From assembly GCA_934371915.1 (NCBI GenBank), contig CAKROE010000023.1, positions 1 to 31,849 on the forward strand: 31,849 nt of DNA. Reading direction: 5' to 3'. This DNA is from an uncultured Blautia sp. (GTDB lineage Bacteria; Bacillota; Clostridia; Lachnospirales; Lachnospiraceae). Below are positions 25,656 through 31,849 of the stretch, piece after piece. The notes beneath the pieces were generated by a model. It saw nothing but the letters and a program-made list of their open reading frames with translations. It was not told the origin of the DNA and did no database searches. The translations under genes were made by a program, and so were the position numbers. How positions within the stretch are numbered: position 1 is the first letter of the stretch; the number at the start of each line of letters is the position of its first letter.

Positions 25656-26837
25656 ATGGCTGATAAAAGAGATTACTACGAGGTCCTGGGTGTCAGCAAG
25701 ACAGCCAGTGATTCAGAATTAAAAAGTGCATATCGAAAATTAGCCAAGAAATATCATCCGGACGTAAATCCGGGAGACAAAGAAGCGGAAGCGAAGTTCA
25801 AAGAAGCAACAGAAGCATACAGTGTACTGAGTGATGCAGAAAAGAGAAGACAGTATGACCAGTTCGGTCATGCTGCCTTTGAACAGGGCGGCGGCGGAGC
25901 CGGTGGATTCGGCGGTTTTGACTTCAACGGTGCTGACATGGGTGATATTTTCGGTGACATTTTCGGAGATCTGTTTGGTGGCGGCGGAAGACGTCGTGCC
26001 AACAACGGACCGATGAAGGGTGCCAACTTACGTGCACGTGTAAACATTACCTTTGAAGAAGCCGTGTTTGGATGTGACAAGGAACTTGAGATTGTTCTGA
26101 AAGATGAATGTACGACCTGTCACGGAACCGGTGCAAAGCCGGGAACGCAGCCGACTACCTGTCCGAAATGTCATGGAGAAGGTCAGATTGTCTATACACA
26201 GCAGTCCATGTTTGGTATGGTTCGAAATGTGCAGACCTGTCCGGATTGTAACGGAAGCGGTAAGATCATCAAAGAAAAATGTACTTCCTGTCGTGGAACA
26301 GGTTACACATCTTCAAGAAAGAAGATACAGGTTTCTATTCCGGCAGGTATTGACAATGGACAGAGCATCCGCATTCGTGACAAAGGTGAACCGGGAACCA
26401 ATGGTGGACCAAGAGGTGATCTGCTTGTAGAAGTAAATGTTGCCCGTCATCCGATCTTCCAGAGACAGGATATGAATATCTTTTCAACAGCACCGCTGAC
26501 TTATGCACAGGCAGCATTGGGCGGTGAAATCCATATCAACACAGTAGATGGAGATGTTGCATACGAAGTGAAGCCGGGAACACAGACAGACACACGTATC
26601 CGTCTCAAAGGTAAGGGTGTGCCGTCCCTTAGAAACAAAAATATCCGCGGTGACCACTATGTAACACTGGTCGTTCAGGTTCCGACCAAACTGAATGAAG
26701 AGGCAAAAGAAGCACTTCGCAAGTTTGATGAAGCATGTGGTAATAAGCCTGCTTCTGAGTCAAAAGACGGATCTGAAAAATCAGAAAAGAAGAAAAAGAG
26801 CTTTATGGACAAACTCAAAGAGACTTTTGAGGACTAA
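25656..26837 (+). CDS. dnaJ: Co-chaperone DnaJ (Hsp40)
   Basis: This 393-residue class I J-protein delivers substrates to DnaK and stimulates its ATPase. It has the J domain with the HPD motif (His34-Asp36), a Gly/Phe-rich linker (about 77-112), a zinc-binding domain with four CxxCxGxG units (Cys152-155, 169-172, 195-198 and 209-212), and the C-terminal substrate-binding domains. The last 30 or so residues ([18 protein letters not shown]) form a charged tail beyond the usual end. The start follows TAGGAAAGAG. The 148-nt spacer after dnaK contains a hairpin and a possible promoter, so dnaJ may be partly independent of the CIRCE transcript. Confidence 0.98.
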   Translation: MADKRDYYEVLGVSKTASDSELKSAYRKLAKKYHPDVNPGDKEAEAKFKEATEAYSVLSDAEKRRQYDQFGHAAFEQGGGGAGGFGGFDFNGADMGDIFGDIFGDLFGGGGRRRANNGPMKGANLRARVNITFEEAVFGCDKELEIVLKDECTTCHGTGAKPGTQPTTCPKCHGEGQIVYTQQSMFGMVRNVQTCPDCNGSGKIIKEKCTSCRGTGYTSSRKKIQVSIPAGIDNGQSIRIRDKGEPGTNGGPRGDLLVEVNVARHPIFQRQDMNIFSTAPLTYAQAALGGEIHINTVDGDVAYEVKPGTQTDTRIRLKGKGVPSLRNKNIRGDHYVTLVVQVPTKLNEEAKEALRKFDEACGNKPASESKDGSEKSEKKKKSFMDKLKETFED

Positions 26838-26865
26838 ATCTGCTAAAATAAAAGAAACTTTTCAG

Positions 26866-26894
26866 GAAAAGAGGGAAACCTCTTTTCTTTTTTT
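26866..26894 (+). terminator. Terminator at the end of the dnaJ transcript
   Basis: GAAAAGAGG (26866-26874) pairs perfectly with CCTCTTTTC (26879-26887) around a GAAA tetraloop, followed by seven T. This should close the heat-shock transcript before prmA. Confidence 0.92.
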
Positions 26895-27017
26895 CTACTT
26901 TAATGTATATTAAATACTAGGGCTCAAATGCGCAAAAATTGCTCATGCCTGTATGAATAAAGTATTTGACCGTGAGAATGCAACAATTTTCTAGGATAAG
27001 ACAGGAGATTACAATAT

Positions 27018-27971
27018 ATGAAATGGAACCGTTTTACCATTAAGACAAAAACAGAAGCAGAAGACATGATTATCTGCACACTTGCAGAAGTTGGTGTGGA
27101 AGGTGTGGAGATTCAGGATCACCAGCCACTGACCGAAGAAGATAAAGCACAGATGTTTGTAGACATCATGCCGGAAGGACCGGCGGATGACGGCATTGCT
27201 TATCTGAATTTTTATCTTGAAGAAGATGCAGATAAAGAAACCATTCTTCGTGATGTCAGAAATGCACTGGAAGAACTTCGCACCTTTATGGATATCGGCG
27301 AGGCGACGATTGAAGAATCTCAGACTGAAGATAAAGACTGGATCAACAACTGGAAGGAATTTTTCCATCAGTTCTATGTGGATGATATTCTGATCGTTCC
27401 GTCATGGGAAGAAGTAAAAGAAGAAGACAAGGATAAGATGATTCTTCATATCGATCCGGGTACTGCATTCGGAACCGGTATGCATGAGACAACACAGCTG
27501 GTGATCCGTCAGTTAAAGAAATACGTAAAGCCGGGTATCGAACTCCTCGATGTCGGAACCGGAAGTGGAATCCTGGGAATTACCGCACTCAAGTTCGGTG
27601 CCGGACATGTTGTCGGAACGGATCTGGATCCATGTGCGGTACCGGCTGTACAGGACAACAAAGAAGCTAACGATATTGTAGATGAAACATTTGATATGAT
27701 GATCGGAAACATCATCGATGACAAAGAAGTGCAGGATCAGGTCGGATATGAGAAATATGATATCGTAGCTGCCAATATCCTTGCGGATGTGCTCGTACCG
27801 CTGACACCGGTCATCGTTCACCAGATGAAAAAAGGTGCTTACTACATCACCTCCGGTATTCTTGATGTCAAAGAAGAAGTAGTCAAAGAAGCTGTTGCAA
27901 AAGCAGGACTGACACTTGTGGAAGTGACAAGACAGGGTGAATGGGTCTGCGTGACTGCAAGAAAGGACTGA
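27018..27971 (+). CDS. prmA: Ribosomal protein L11 methyltransferase PrmA
   Basis: This 317-residue SAM-dependent enzyme trimethylates ribosomal protein L11. An N-terminal L11-recognition domain (about 1-95) precedes the methyltransferase core. That core has the PrmA-specific IDPGTAFGTGMHETT (about 145-159), the SAM motif LLDVGTGSGILG (about 176-187), the acidic TDLDP (201-205) and VAANILADVLVPL with the N-I-L catalytic segment. The length is typical. The start follows GACAGGAGATTAC. It follows dnaJ and precedes rsmE by 4 nt, the same order as in Bacillus (yqeT-yqeU). I saw no convincing promoter in the 123-nt spacer. Confidence 0.97.
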   Translation: MKWNRFTIKTKTEAEDMIICTLAEVGVEGVEIQDHQPLTEEDKAQMFVDIMPEGPADDGIAYLNFYLEEDADKETILRDVRNALEELRTFMDIGEATIEESQTEDKDWINNWKEFFHQFYVDDILIVPSWEEVKEEDKDKMILHIDPGTAFGTGMHETTQLVIRQLKKYVKPGIELLDVGTGSGILGITALKFGAGHVVGTDLDPCAVPAVQDNKEANDIVDETFDMMIGNIIDDKEVQDQVGYEKYDIVAANILADVLVPLTPVIVHQMKKGAYYITSGILDVKEEVVKEAVAKAGLTLVEVTRQGEWVCVTARKD

Positions 27972-27975
27972 GACG

Positions 27976-28719
27976 ATGCAGAGGTTTTTTGTAGAGCCAC
28001 ATCAGATTGATGAGGGTGCACATCAGATTCACATCCTCGGAAGTGATGTCAATCATATTTCCAATGTTCTGCGCATGAAGCAGGGAGAAGAACTGTGGAT
28101 CAGTGATGGAGGCAAAAAGGAATATCGCTGTACGATTGAAGATTTCAGTTCAGACGAAGTACTTCTTCACATTATTTATGCACAGGAACCGGATTATGAG
28201 CTTTCGAGCCGCATCTATTTGTTTCAGGGCCTCCCAAAAGCAGACAAGATGGAATTGATCATACAGAAGGCGGTAGAACTCGGGGCATACGAGGTGATTC
28301 CGGTAGAGACGAAGCGCTGTGTTGTAAAGCTGGACGGCAAAAAAGCAGCCAAAAAGGTTGAACGCTGGAAACAAATCGCAGAAAGTGCTGCAAAGCAGTC
28401 GAAACGTATGCTGATTCCGAATGTACATGAAGTACTGACATTTAAAGAAGCATTAAAATATGCAGAATCCATGGATGTCCGCCTGATTCCGTATGAGCTT
28501 GCAAAAGGAATGCAGGAGACAAAGGAGATTCTTGCCGATATTCAGCCGGGACAGTCTATTGGTATTTTTATCGGACCGGAAGGCGGATTTGAAGAAAAAG
28601 AAGTAGAAACAGCAATCAGCGAAGGGGCAAAACCTATTACGCTTGGCAAACGTATCCTTCGTACAGAGACAGCCGGACTTGCAATTTTGTCAGTTCTGAT
28701 GTTTCAGCTTGAGAAGTAG
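27976..28719 (+). CDS. rsmE: 16S rRNA (uracil-1498-N3)-methyltransferase RsmE
   Basis: This 247-residue SPOUT-class enzyme methylates U1498 of 16S rRNA. An N-terminal PUA-like domain (about 1-70, HQIHILGSDVNHISNVLRMK) precedes the knotted SAM-binding domain. The characteristic motifs are KADKMELIIQKAVELG (88-103), IFIGPEGGFEEKE (about 197-209) and LGKRILRTETAGLA (223-236). The length is normal. It begins 4 nt after prmA, so the two are translated from one transcript. The cysteine desulfurase gene follows after 16 nt and belongs to the same run of genes. Confidence 0.97.
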   Translation: MQRFFVEPHQIDEGAHQIHILGSDVNHISNVLRMKQGEELWISDGGKKEYRCTIEDFSSDEVLLHIIYAQEPDYELSSRIYLFQGLPKADKMELIIQKAVELGAYEVIPVETKRCVVKLDGKKAAKKVERWKQIAESAAKQSKRMLIPNVHEVLTFKEALKYAESMDVRLIPYELAKGMQETKEILADIQPGQSIGIFIGPEGGFEEKEVETAISEGAKPITLGKRILRTETAGLAILSVLMFQLEK

Positions 28720-28735
28720 ATAAAAGAGGAGATTT

Positions 28736-29890
28736 ATGGAAGTTTATTTTGATAATTCTGCAACGACCAGATGCTATGATTCTGTAAAAGATATCGTAGT
28801 GAAGACGATGACAGAGGATTTCGGAAATCCGTCTGCCATGCATTTAAAAGGTGTGGATGCAGAAAAATACGTAAAAGAATCGGCAAAGACGATTGCAGGT
28901 ATTCTGAAAGTGCAGGAAAAAGAAATTCTGTTCACCTCAGGTGGTACAGAATCAGATAACCTTGCATTGATTGGCGGTGCACTGGCAAACAAGAGAAACG
29001 GAAATCACATTATTATTACATCGGTAGAACATGCAGCAGTCAGCCAGCCGGCATCTTTTTTACAGGAACAGGGATTTGAAATCACCTATCTTCCGGTAGA
29101 TCACGAAGGCAAAATAAAGATGAGTGCACTGGAAGCAGTTCTGCGGCCGGATACGATCATGGTCTCTACTATGCTTGTAAATAATGAAGTCGGTGCCGTG
29201 ATGCCGGTAGAAGAAATTGCGAAGATGGTTCATGAAAAAAGCCCGAAAGCACTTTACCATGTAGATGCCATCCAGGGATTTGGTAAATACCGCATTTATC
29301 CGAAAAAGATGGGCATCGATCTTCTTGCAGTCAGCGGACACAAGATCCACGGACCAAAAGGTATCGGATTTTTGTATATCAATGAAAAAGTAAAGATCAT
29401 CCCGCAGATCCTCGGAGGCGGTCAGCAGAGTGGAATGCGCTCCGGTACAGACAATGTGCCTGGAATCGCAGGACTCGGTGTGGCAGCTGCGCGGATTTAT
29501 GAAAATCTCGACGAAAATGTAGAGCATATGTACCAGCTGAAAGAGCATATTGCAGAGGGATTATCTGAGATTGAGGACATCCGTATCAACGGTATGCCAC
29601 TCCGTGAGGGTGCACCGCAGATCTTAAGTATCAGTGTCATGGGAGTGAGAAGTGAAGTGCTTCTCCATTCGCTGGAAGACAAGGGCATCTACATTTCTGC
29701 CGGAAGTGCATGCTCCAGTCACAAGAGAAAACCGAGTGCAACACTTTCTGCAATGGGAATGTCAAAAGACCAGATCGAAAGTACCGTACGGTTAAGTTTC
29801 TGCGAGGAAAATACAATAGAAGAAGCCGATTATTTCTTACAGACTATGAAAGAACTTGTCCCGATGCTTCGCAGATATTCAAGAAAATAA
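28736..29890 (+). CDS. Cysteine desulfurase (IscS/NifS-like), probable ThiI partner
   Basis: This 384-residue PLP enzyme releases sulfur from cysteine as a persulfide. Key residues are present: His99 in TSVEHAAV, the PLP lysine Lys203 in AVSGHKIHGPKG, and the catalytic Cys326 in SAGSACSSHKRKPSATL. The N-terminus VYFDNSATTR and the FTSGGTESDNLAL motif (66-78) are diagnostic. The thiI gene follows 52 nt later. In Bacillus the desulfurase NifZ is next to thiI and feeds sulfur to 4-thiouridine in tRNA, so the same role is inferred here. No iscU or iscR is nearby, which argues against a general Fe-S role. The start follows AAGAGGAGATTT. Confidence 0.93.
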   Translation: MEVYFDNSATTRCYDSVKDIVVKTMTEDFGNPSAMHLKGVDAEKYVKESAKTIAGILKVQEKEILFTSGGTESDNLALIGGALANKRNGNHIIITSVEHAAVSQPASFLQEQGFEITYLPVDHEGKIKMSALEAVLRPDTIMVSTMLVNNEVGAVMPVEEIAKMVHEKSPKALYHVDAIQGFGKYRIYPKKMGIDLLAVSGHKIHGPKGIGFLYINEKVKIIPQILGGGQQSGMRSGTDNVPGIAGLGVAAARIYENLDENVEHMYQLKEHIAEGLSEIEDIRINGMPLREGAPQILSISVMGVRSEVLLHSLEDKGIYISAGSACSSHKRKPSATLSAMGMSKDQIESTVRLSFCEENTIEEADYFLQTMKELVPMLRRYSRK

Positions 29891-29942
29891 AACAACCAGT
29901 GTCGGAAAACACTGACAGAAAATTCAGGAGGAAATACCAGAT

Positions 29943-31124
29943 ATGATATTTCATGCATTTTTGATAAAATATGCAGAGATCGCCATCAAGGGCAAAAACA
30001 GATATCTGTTTGAGGATGCACTTGTAAAACAGATGAAACTGGCTCTCGAGCCGGTAGAAGGCGAATTTACCGTAACTAAGGAGCAGGGACGTGTTTACGT
30101 GTTCTGTCCGGAAAAATATGATTTTGACGAGGCTGTAGAAGCATTACAGCGAGTGTTTGGTATCGTTGGTATCAGCCCGGTTGTCATTTATGAAGATCAG
30201 GGCTTTGATCAGATGGCAGAAGATGTCGTTGCCTACATGAAAGCAAGATATCCGGAATACAAAGGTTCCTTTAAAGTATATACAAGAAGAGCAAAGAAAT
30301 CTTATCCGATCACTTCTATGGAAGTCAGCGCAGCAATCGGTGAAAAAATCCTCGATGCGTTCCCGAATGCATCTGTTGATGTACACAATCCGGAAATGAC
30401 ACTTTCCGTAGAGATTCGTGACAAAATTTATGTATATTCTGAGACTCTTCCGGGACCGGGAGGGATGCCGATCGGAACAAACGGAAAAGCCATGCTTCTC
30501 CTTTCCGGTGGTATTGACAGTCCGGTAGCAGGTTATATGATCGCAAAACGTGGTGTCAAGATCGAGGCAGTCTATTTCCATGCTCCGCCGTACACAAGCG
30601 AACGTGCAAAACAGAAAGTCGTAGACCTTGCAAAACTGGTTGCACGCTACAGTGGTCCGATCCGTCTGCACGTTGTAAACTTTACGGATATTCAGCTTTA
30701 TATCTATGATCAGTGTCCGCATGAAGAACTTACGATCATCATGCGTCGTTATATGATGCGTATTGCAGAGCATTTTGCACGTAAAGATAAGTGTCTCGGA
30801 CTGATTACAGGAGAGAGTATCGGACAGGTTGCAAGCCAGACATTACAGAGTCTTGCAGCAACAGATGAAGTGTGTGAACTCCCGGTATATCGTCCGGTCA
30901 TTGGATTTGACAAAGAAGAAATTGTTCAGATTTCCAGAAAGATCAATACATTTGAGACTTCAATCCAGCCATTTGAAGACTGCTGTACGATTTTCGTGGC
31001 AAAACATCCGGTAACAAAACCGAATCTCAAGGTGATTCACAGATCAGAAGAGAAATTAAACGAGAAGATCGACCAGCTTGTAGAAGAAGCGCTGGCGTCT
31101 ACAGAAGTAATCGAAATTCAGTAA
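29943..31124 (+). CDS. thiI: tRNA 4-thiouridine synthase ThiI (short form without rhodanese domain)
   Basis: This 393-residue ATP-dependent enzyme inserts sulfur at U8 of tRNA. It has the N-terminal ferredoxin-like domain, a THUMP domain (about 60-165) and a PP-loop ATPase with LLLSGGIDSPVAGYM (186-199; SGGIDSP is the loop). The conserved ITGESIGQVASQT segment follows near 288. The length matches the Gram-positive short form, which lacks the C-terminal rhodanese domain of the E. coli enzyme and takes sulfur directly from a desulfurase, consistent with the upstream gene. The start follows TCAGGAGGAAATACC. A bidirectional terminator follows. Confidence 0.97.
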   Translation: MIFHAFLIKYAEIAIKGKNRYLFEDALVKQMKLALEPVEGEFTVTKEQGRVYVFCPEKYDFDEAVEALQRVFGIVGISPVVIYEDQGFDQMAEDVVAYMKARYPEYKGSFKVYTRRAKKSYPITSMEVSAAIGEKILDAFPNASVDVHNPEMTLSVEIRDKIYVYSETLPGPGGMPIGTNGKAMLLLSGGIDSPVAGYMIAKRGVKIEAVYFHAPPYTSERAKQKVVDLAKLVARYSGPIRLHVVNFTDIQLYIYDQCPHEELTIIMRRYMMRIAEHFARKDKCLGLITGESIGQVASQTLQSLAATDEVCELPVYRPVIGFDKEEIVQISRKINTFETSIQPFEDCCTIFVAKHPVTKPNLKVIHRSEEKLNEKIDQLVEEALASTEVIEIQ

Positions 31125-31134
31125 ACAGTAAGAA

Positions 31135-31171
31135 AAAACAGCTTCTCATGCATATGCACAGAAGCTGTTTT
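31135..31171. terminator. Bidirectional terminator between thiI and the HPr-like gene
   Basis: AAAACAGCTTCT (31135-31146) pairs perfectly with AGAAGCTGTTTT (31160-31171). The 13-nt loop contains a TGCATATGCA palindrome that could extend the stem. A and T ends allow use from both sides. Confidence 0.85.
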
Positions 31172-31215
31172 AAAACTGTCTTACTTTCATGATCTCCTTA
31201 AGGAGATGATACAGA

Positions 31216-31452
31216 TCACTCAATTACGTATGGCTGTACGATTGTCAGAATAGTATCAAGAGTGCTGCCTTCCGCATGGATATTCAGATTGATCGGTTTG
31301 GATAAGTCTAAACTGAAGATGCCCATGATGGATTTTGCATCGATTACATATCTTCCGGATACTAAGTCAAAGTCACAGTCAAATTTACTGATCTCGTTAA
31401 CAAATGCTTTCACTTTATCGATAGAATTCAGCGAGATTTTTAATGTTTTCAT
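31216..31452 (-). CDS. HPr-like protein lacking the phosphoryl-transfer histidine
   Basis: This 78-residue protein has the length and pattern of HPr/Crh. The segment DAKSIMGIFSLDL matches the loop and helix around regulatory Ser46 of HPr (here Ser41), the HPrK kinase target. The N-terminal catalytic stretch (GLHARPA in HPr) is replaced by SLNSIDKV, so His15 is missing and sugar phosphotransfer is not expected. A regulatory role like that of Crh, which has Gln at that position, is an inference. I chose the ATG at 31452 because GGGAGG lies just upstream; a longer in-frame version would run into the promoter. It converges on thiI and diverges from mtaB. Confidence 0.82.
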   Translation of the reverse strand: MKTLKISLNSIDKVKAFVNEISKFDCDFDLVSGRYVIDAKSIMGIFSLDLSKPINLNIHAEGSTLDTILTIVQPYVIE

Positions 31453-31489
31453 TTTGAGAACCTCCCTATTTAGTGTTGTTATGTGATTA

Positions 31490-31518
31490 ATCTTACCCGT
31501 ACGCCTCTGAAAAGTCAA
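31490..31518 (-). promoter_or_regulatory. Promoter for the HPr-like gene
   Basis: On the - strand TTGACT (31513-31518) and TAAGAT (31490-31495) are 17 nt apart. The leader would be about 30 nt and includes the GGGAGG ribosome binding site. Confidence 0.7.
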
Positions 31519-31570
31519 GGGAAAATCAGATGAAATTACGGTAAAATATTTGTCTGTATATATAAAAAAT

Positions 31571-31612
31571 GTAACTATTCAGCAGGTAACTGTGAAGGTA
31601 CTGAACAGTTAT
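31571..31612 (+). promoter_or_regulatory. Inverted repeat in the mtaB leader region
   Basis: GTAACTATTCAG (31571-31582) can pair with CTGAACAGTTAT (31601-31612) apart from one A-C mismatch and a G-U end pair. A second segment, TAACTG (31587-31592), can pair with the same CAGTTA (31606-31611). No T-run follows. It may be an operator or an alternative RNA fold. Confidence 0.4.
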
Positions 31613-31671
31613 AAAAACAATAAAATCAGAATGCAAAGTGAAAATATCAGAAAATATATGAGGTTAAAAAT

Positions 31672-31849
31672 ATGAAAAAAAAGGTTGCCCTTCATAATCT
31701 GGGCTGTAAAGTAAATGCATACGAAGTAGAAGCAATGCAGCAGCTTCTCGAAAAAGCAGGATATGAGATTGTACCTTTTACGGAGGGAGCAGACGTATAT
31801 CTGATCAATACCTGTACGGTCACAAATATCGCAGACCGTAAATCCAGAC
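31672..31849 (+). CDS. mtaB: tRNA methylthiotransferase MtaB, N-terminal part cut by window edge
   Basis: The first 59 codons are visible. The protein begins MKKKVALHNLGCKVNAYEVE and continues ADVYLINTCTVTNIADRKSR, the N-terminal UPF0004 domain of methylthiotransferases. Cys12 and Cys48 are two of the three ligands of the auxiliary [4Fe-4S] cluster; the third and the radical-SAM domain lie beyond the edge. The GCKVN..E spacing and NTCTVT favour MtaB, which makes 2-methylthio-threonylcarbamoyladenosine at tRNA position 37, over MiaB or RimO. GAGG about 9 nt upstream supports the start. In Bacillus the orthologue (yqeV) follows rsmE directly, which backs the assignment. Confidence 0.9.
   Translation, partial: MKKKVALHNLGCKVNAYEVEAMQQLLEKAGYEIVPFTEGADVYLINTCTVTNIADRKSR

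Noticed and set aside
30144..30773. Antisense open frame of 209 codons within thiI
   Set aside because: thiI is complete and well supported; the antisense product has no start signal and a random-looking composition.
31519..31671. T-box or known riboswitch upstream of mtaB
   Set aside because: No T-box sequence, specifier loop or terminator/antiterminator pair is visible; only the short inverted repeats reported separately.
1..31849. CRISPR array, tRNA, rRNA, transposase, integrase or phage genes
   Set aside because: No regularly spaced repeats with unique spacers, no cloverleaf-like sequence and no mobile-element protein motifs were recognised.

Overview
The window looks like chromosomal DNA of a Gram-positive anaerobe of the class Clostridia, most likely family Lachnospiraceae (Dorea/Blautia/Roseburia-like). 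This is inferred from protein family content, the hrcA-grpE-dnaK-dnaJ order with a perfect CIRCE operator, purine-rich AGGAGG-type ribosome binding sites and moderate GC. No phage, transposase, CRISPR array, rRNA or tRNA gene was seen. Coding density is high and almost everything is on the + strand. The exceptions are a SulP transporter (7644-9794) and a small HPr-like gene (31216-31452).

Region 1 (1-7625) is membrane and cell envelope. It holds a YitT-type membrane protein, a CdaR/PucR-type regulator, the overlapping ftsE-ftsX pair, an S41 carboxyl-terminal processing peptidase, a secreted protein with two fibronectin-III-like repeats and a lysozyme-like C-terminal domain, and an unrecognised 322-residue protein with a possible PD-(D/E)XK nuclease core. 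The usual coiled-coil FtsEX partner (PcsB/CwlO type) is not next to ftsX.

Region 2 (7626-18122) is transport and metabolism. A SulP anion transporter with a long charged tail converges on region 1 through a bidirectional terminator and diverges from a membrane acyltransferase. Next come a Na/Pi cotransporter with a PhoU-like tail, an operon of an AGCS sodium/amino-acid symporter with a YtcJ-like amidohydrolase, and a fused family I CoA-transferase. The spacer before the CoA-transferase carries a striking 46-nt palindrome that may be a dispersed repeat.

Region 3 (18170-21440) holds uvrB and a class I/II PLP aminotransferase with its own promoter.

Region 4 (21505-31849) is protein quality control and translation: promoter + CIRCE, hrcA-grpE-dnaK-dnaJ, then prmA and rsmE (ribosome methylation), a cysteine desulfurase and thiI (tRNA 4-thiouridine), a convergent HPr-like gene, and the start of mtaB (tRNA methylthiotransferase), cut by the window edge. 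The grpE-dnaK spacer contains an unusual repeat-rich element. In Bacillus mtaB directly follows rsmE; here the sulfur-transfer pair and the HPr-like gene lie between them.

Most of the window is ordinary housekeeping sequence. The best leads are the grpE-dnaK spacer repeat, the 16421-16466 palindrome, the possible PD-(D/E)XK orphan, the HPr-like protein without its histidine, and the FtsEX-linked secreted hydrolase candidate. No clear new defence or mobile system was found.
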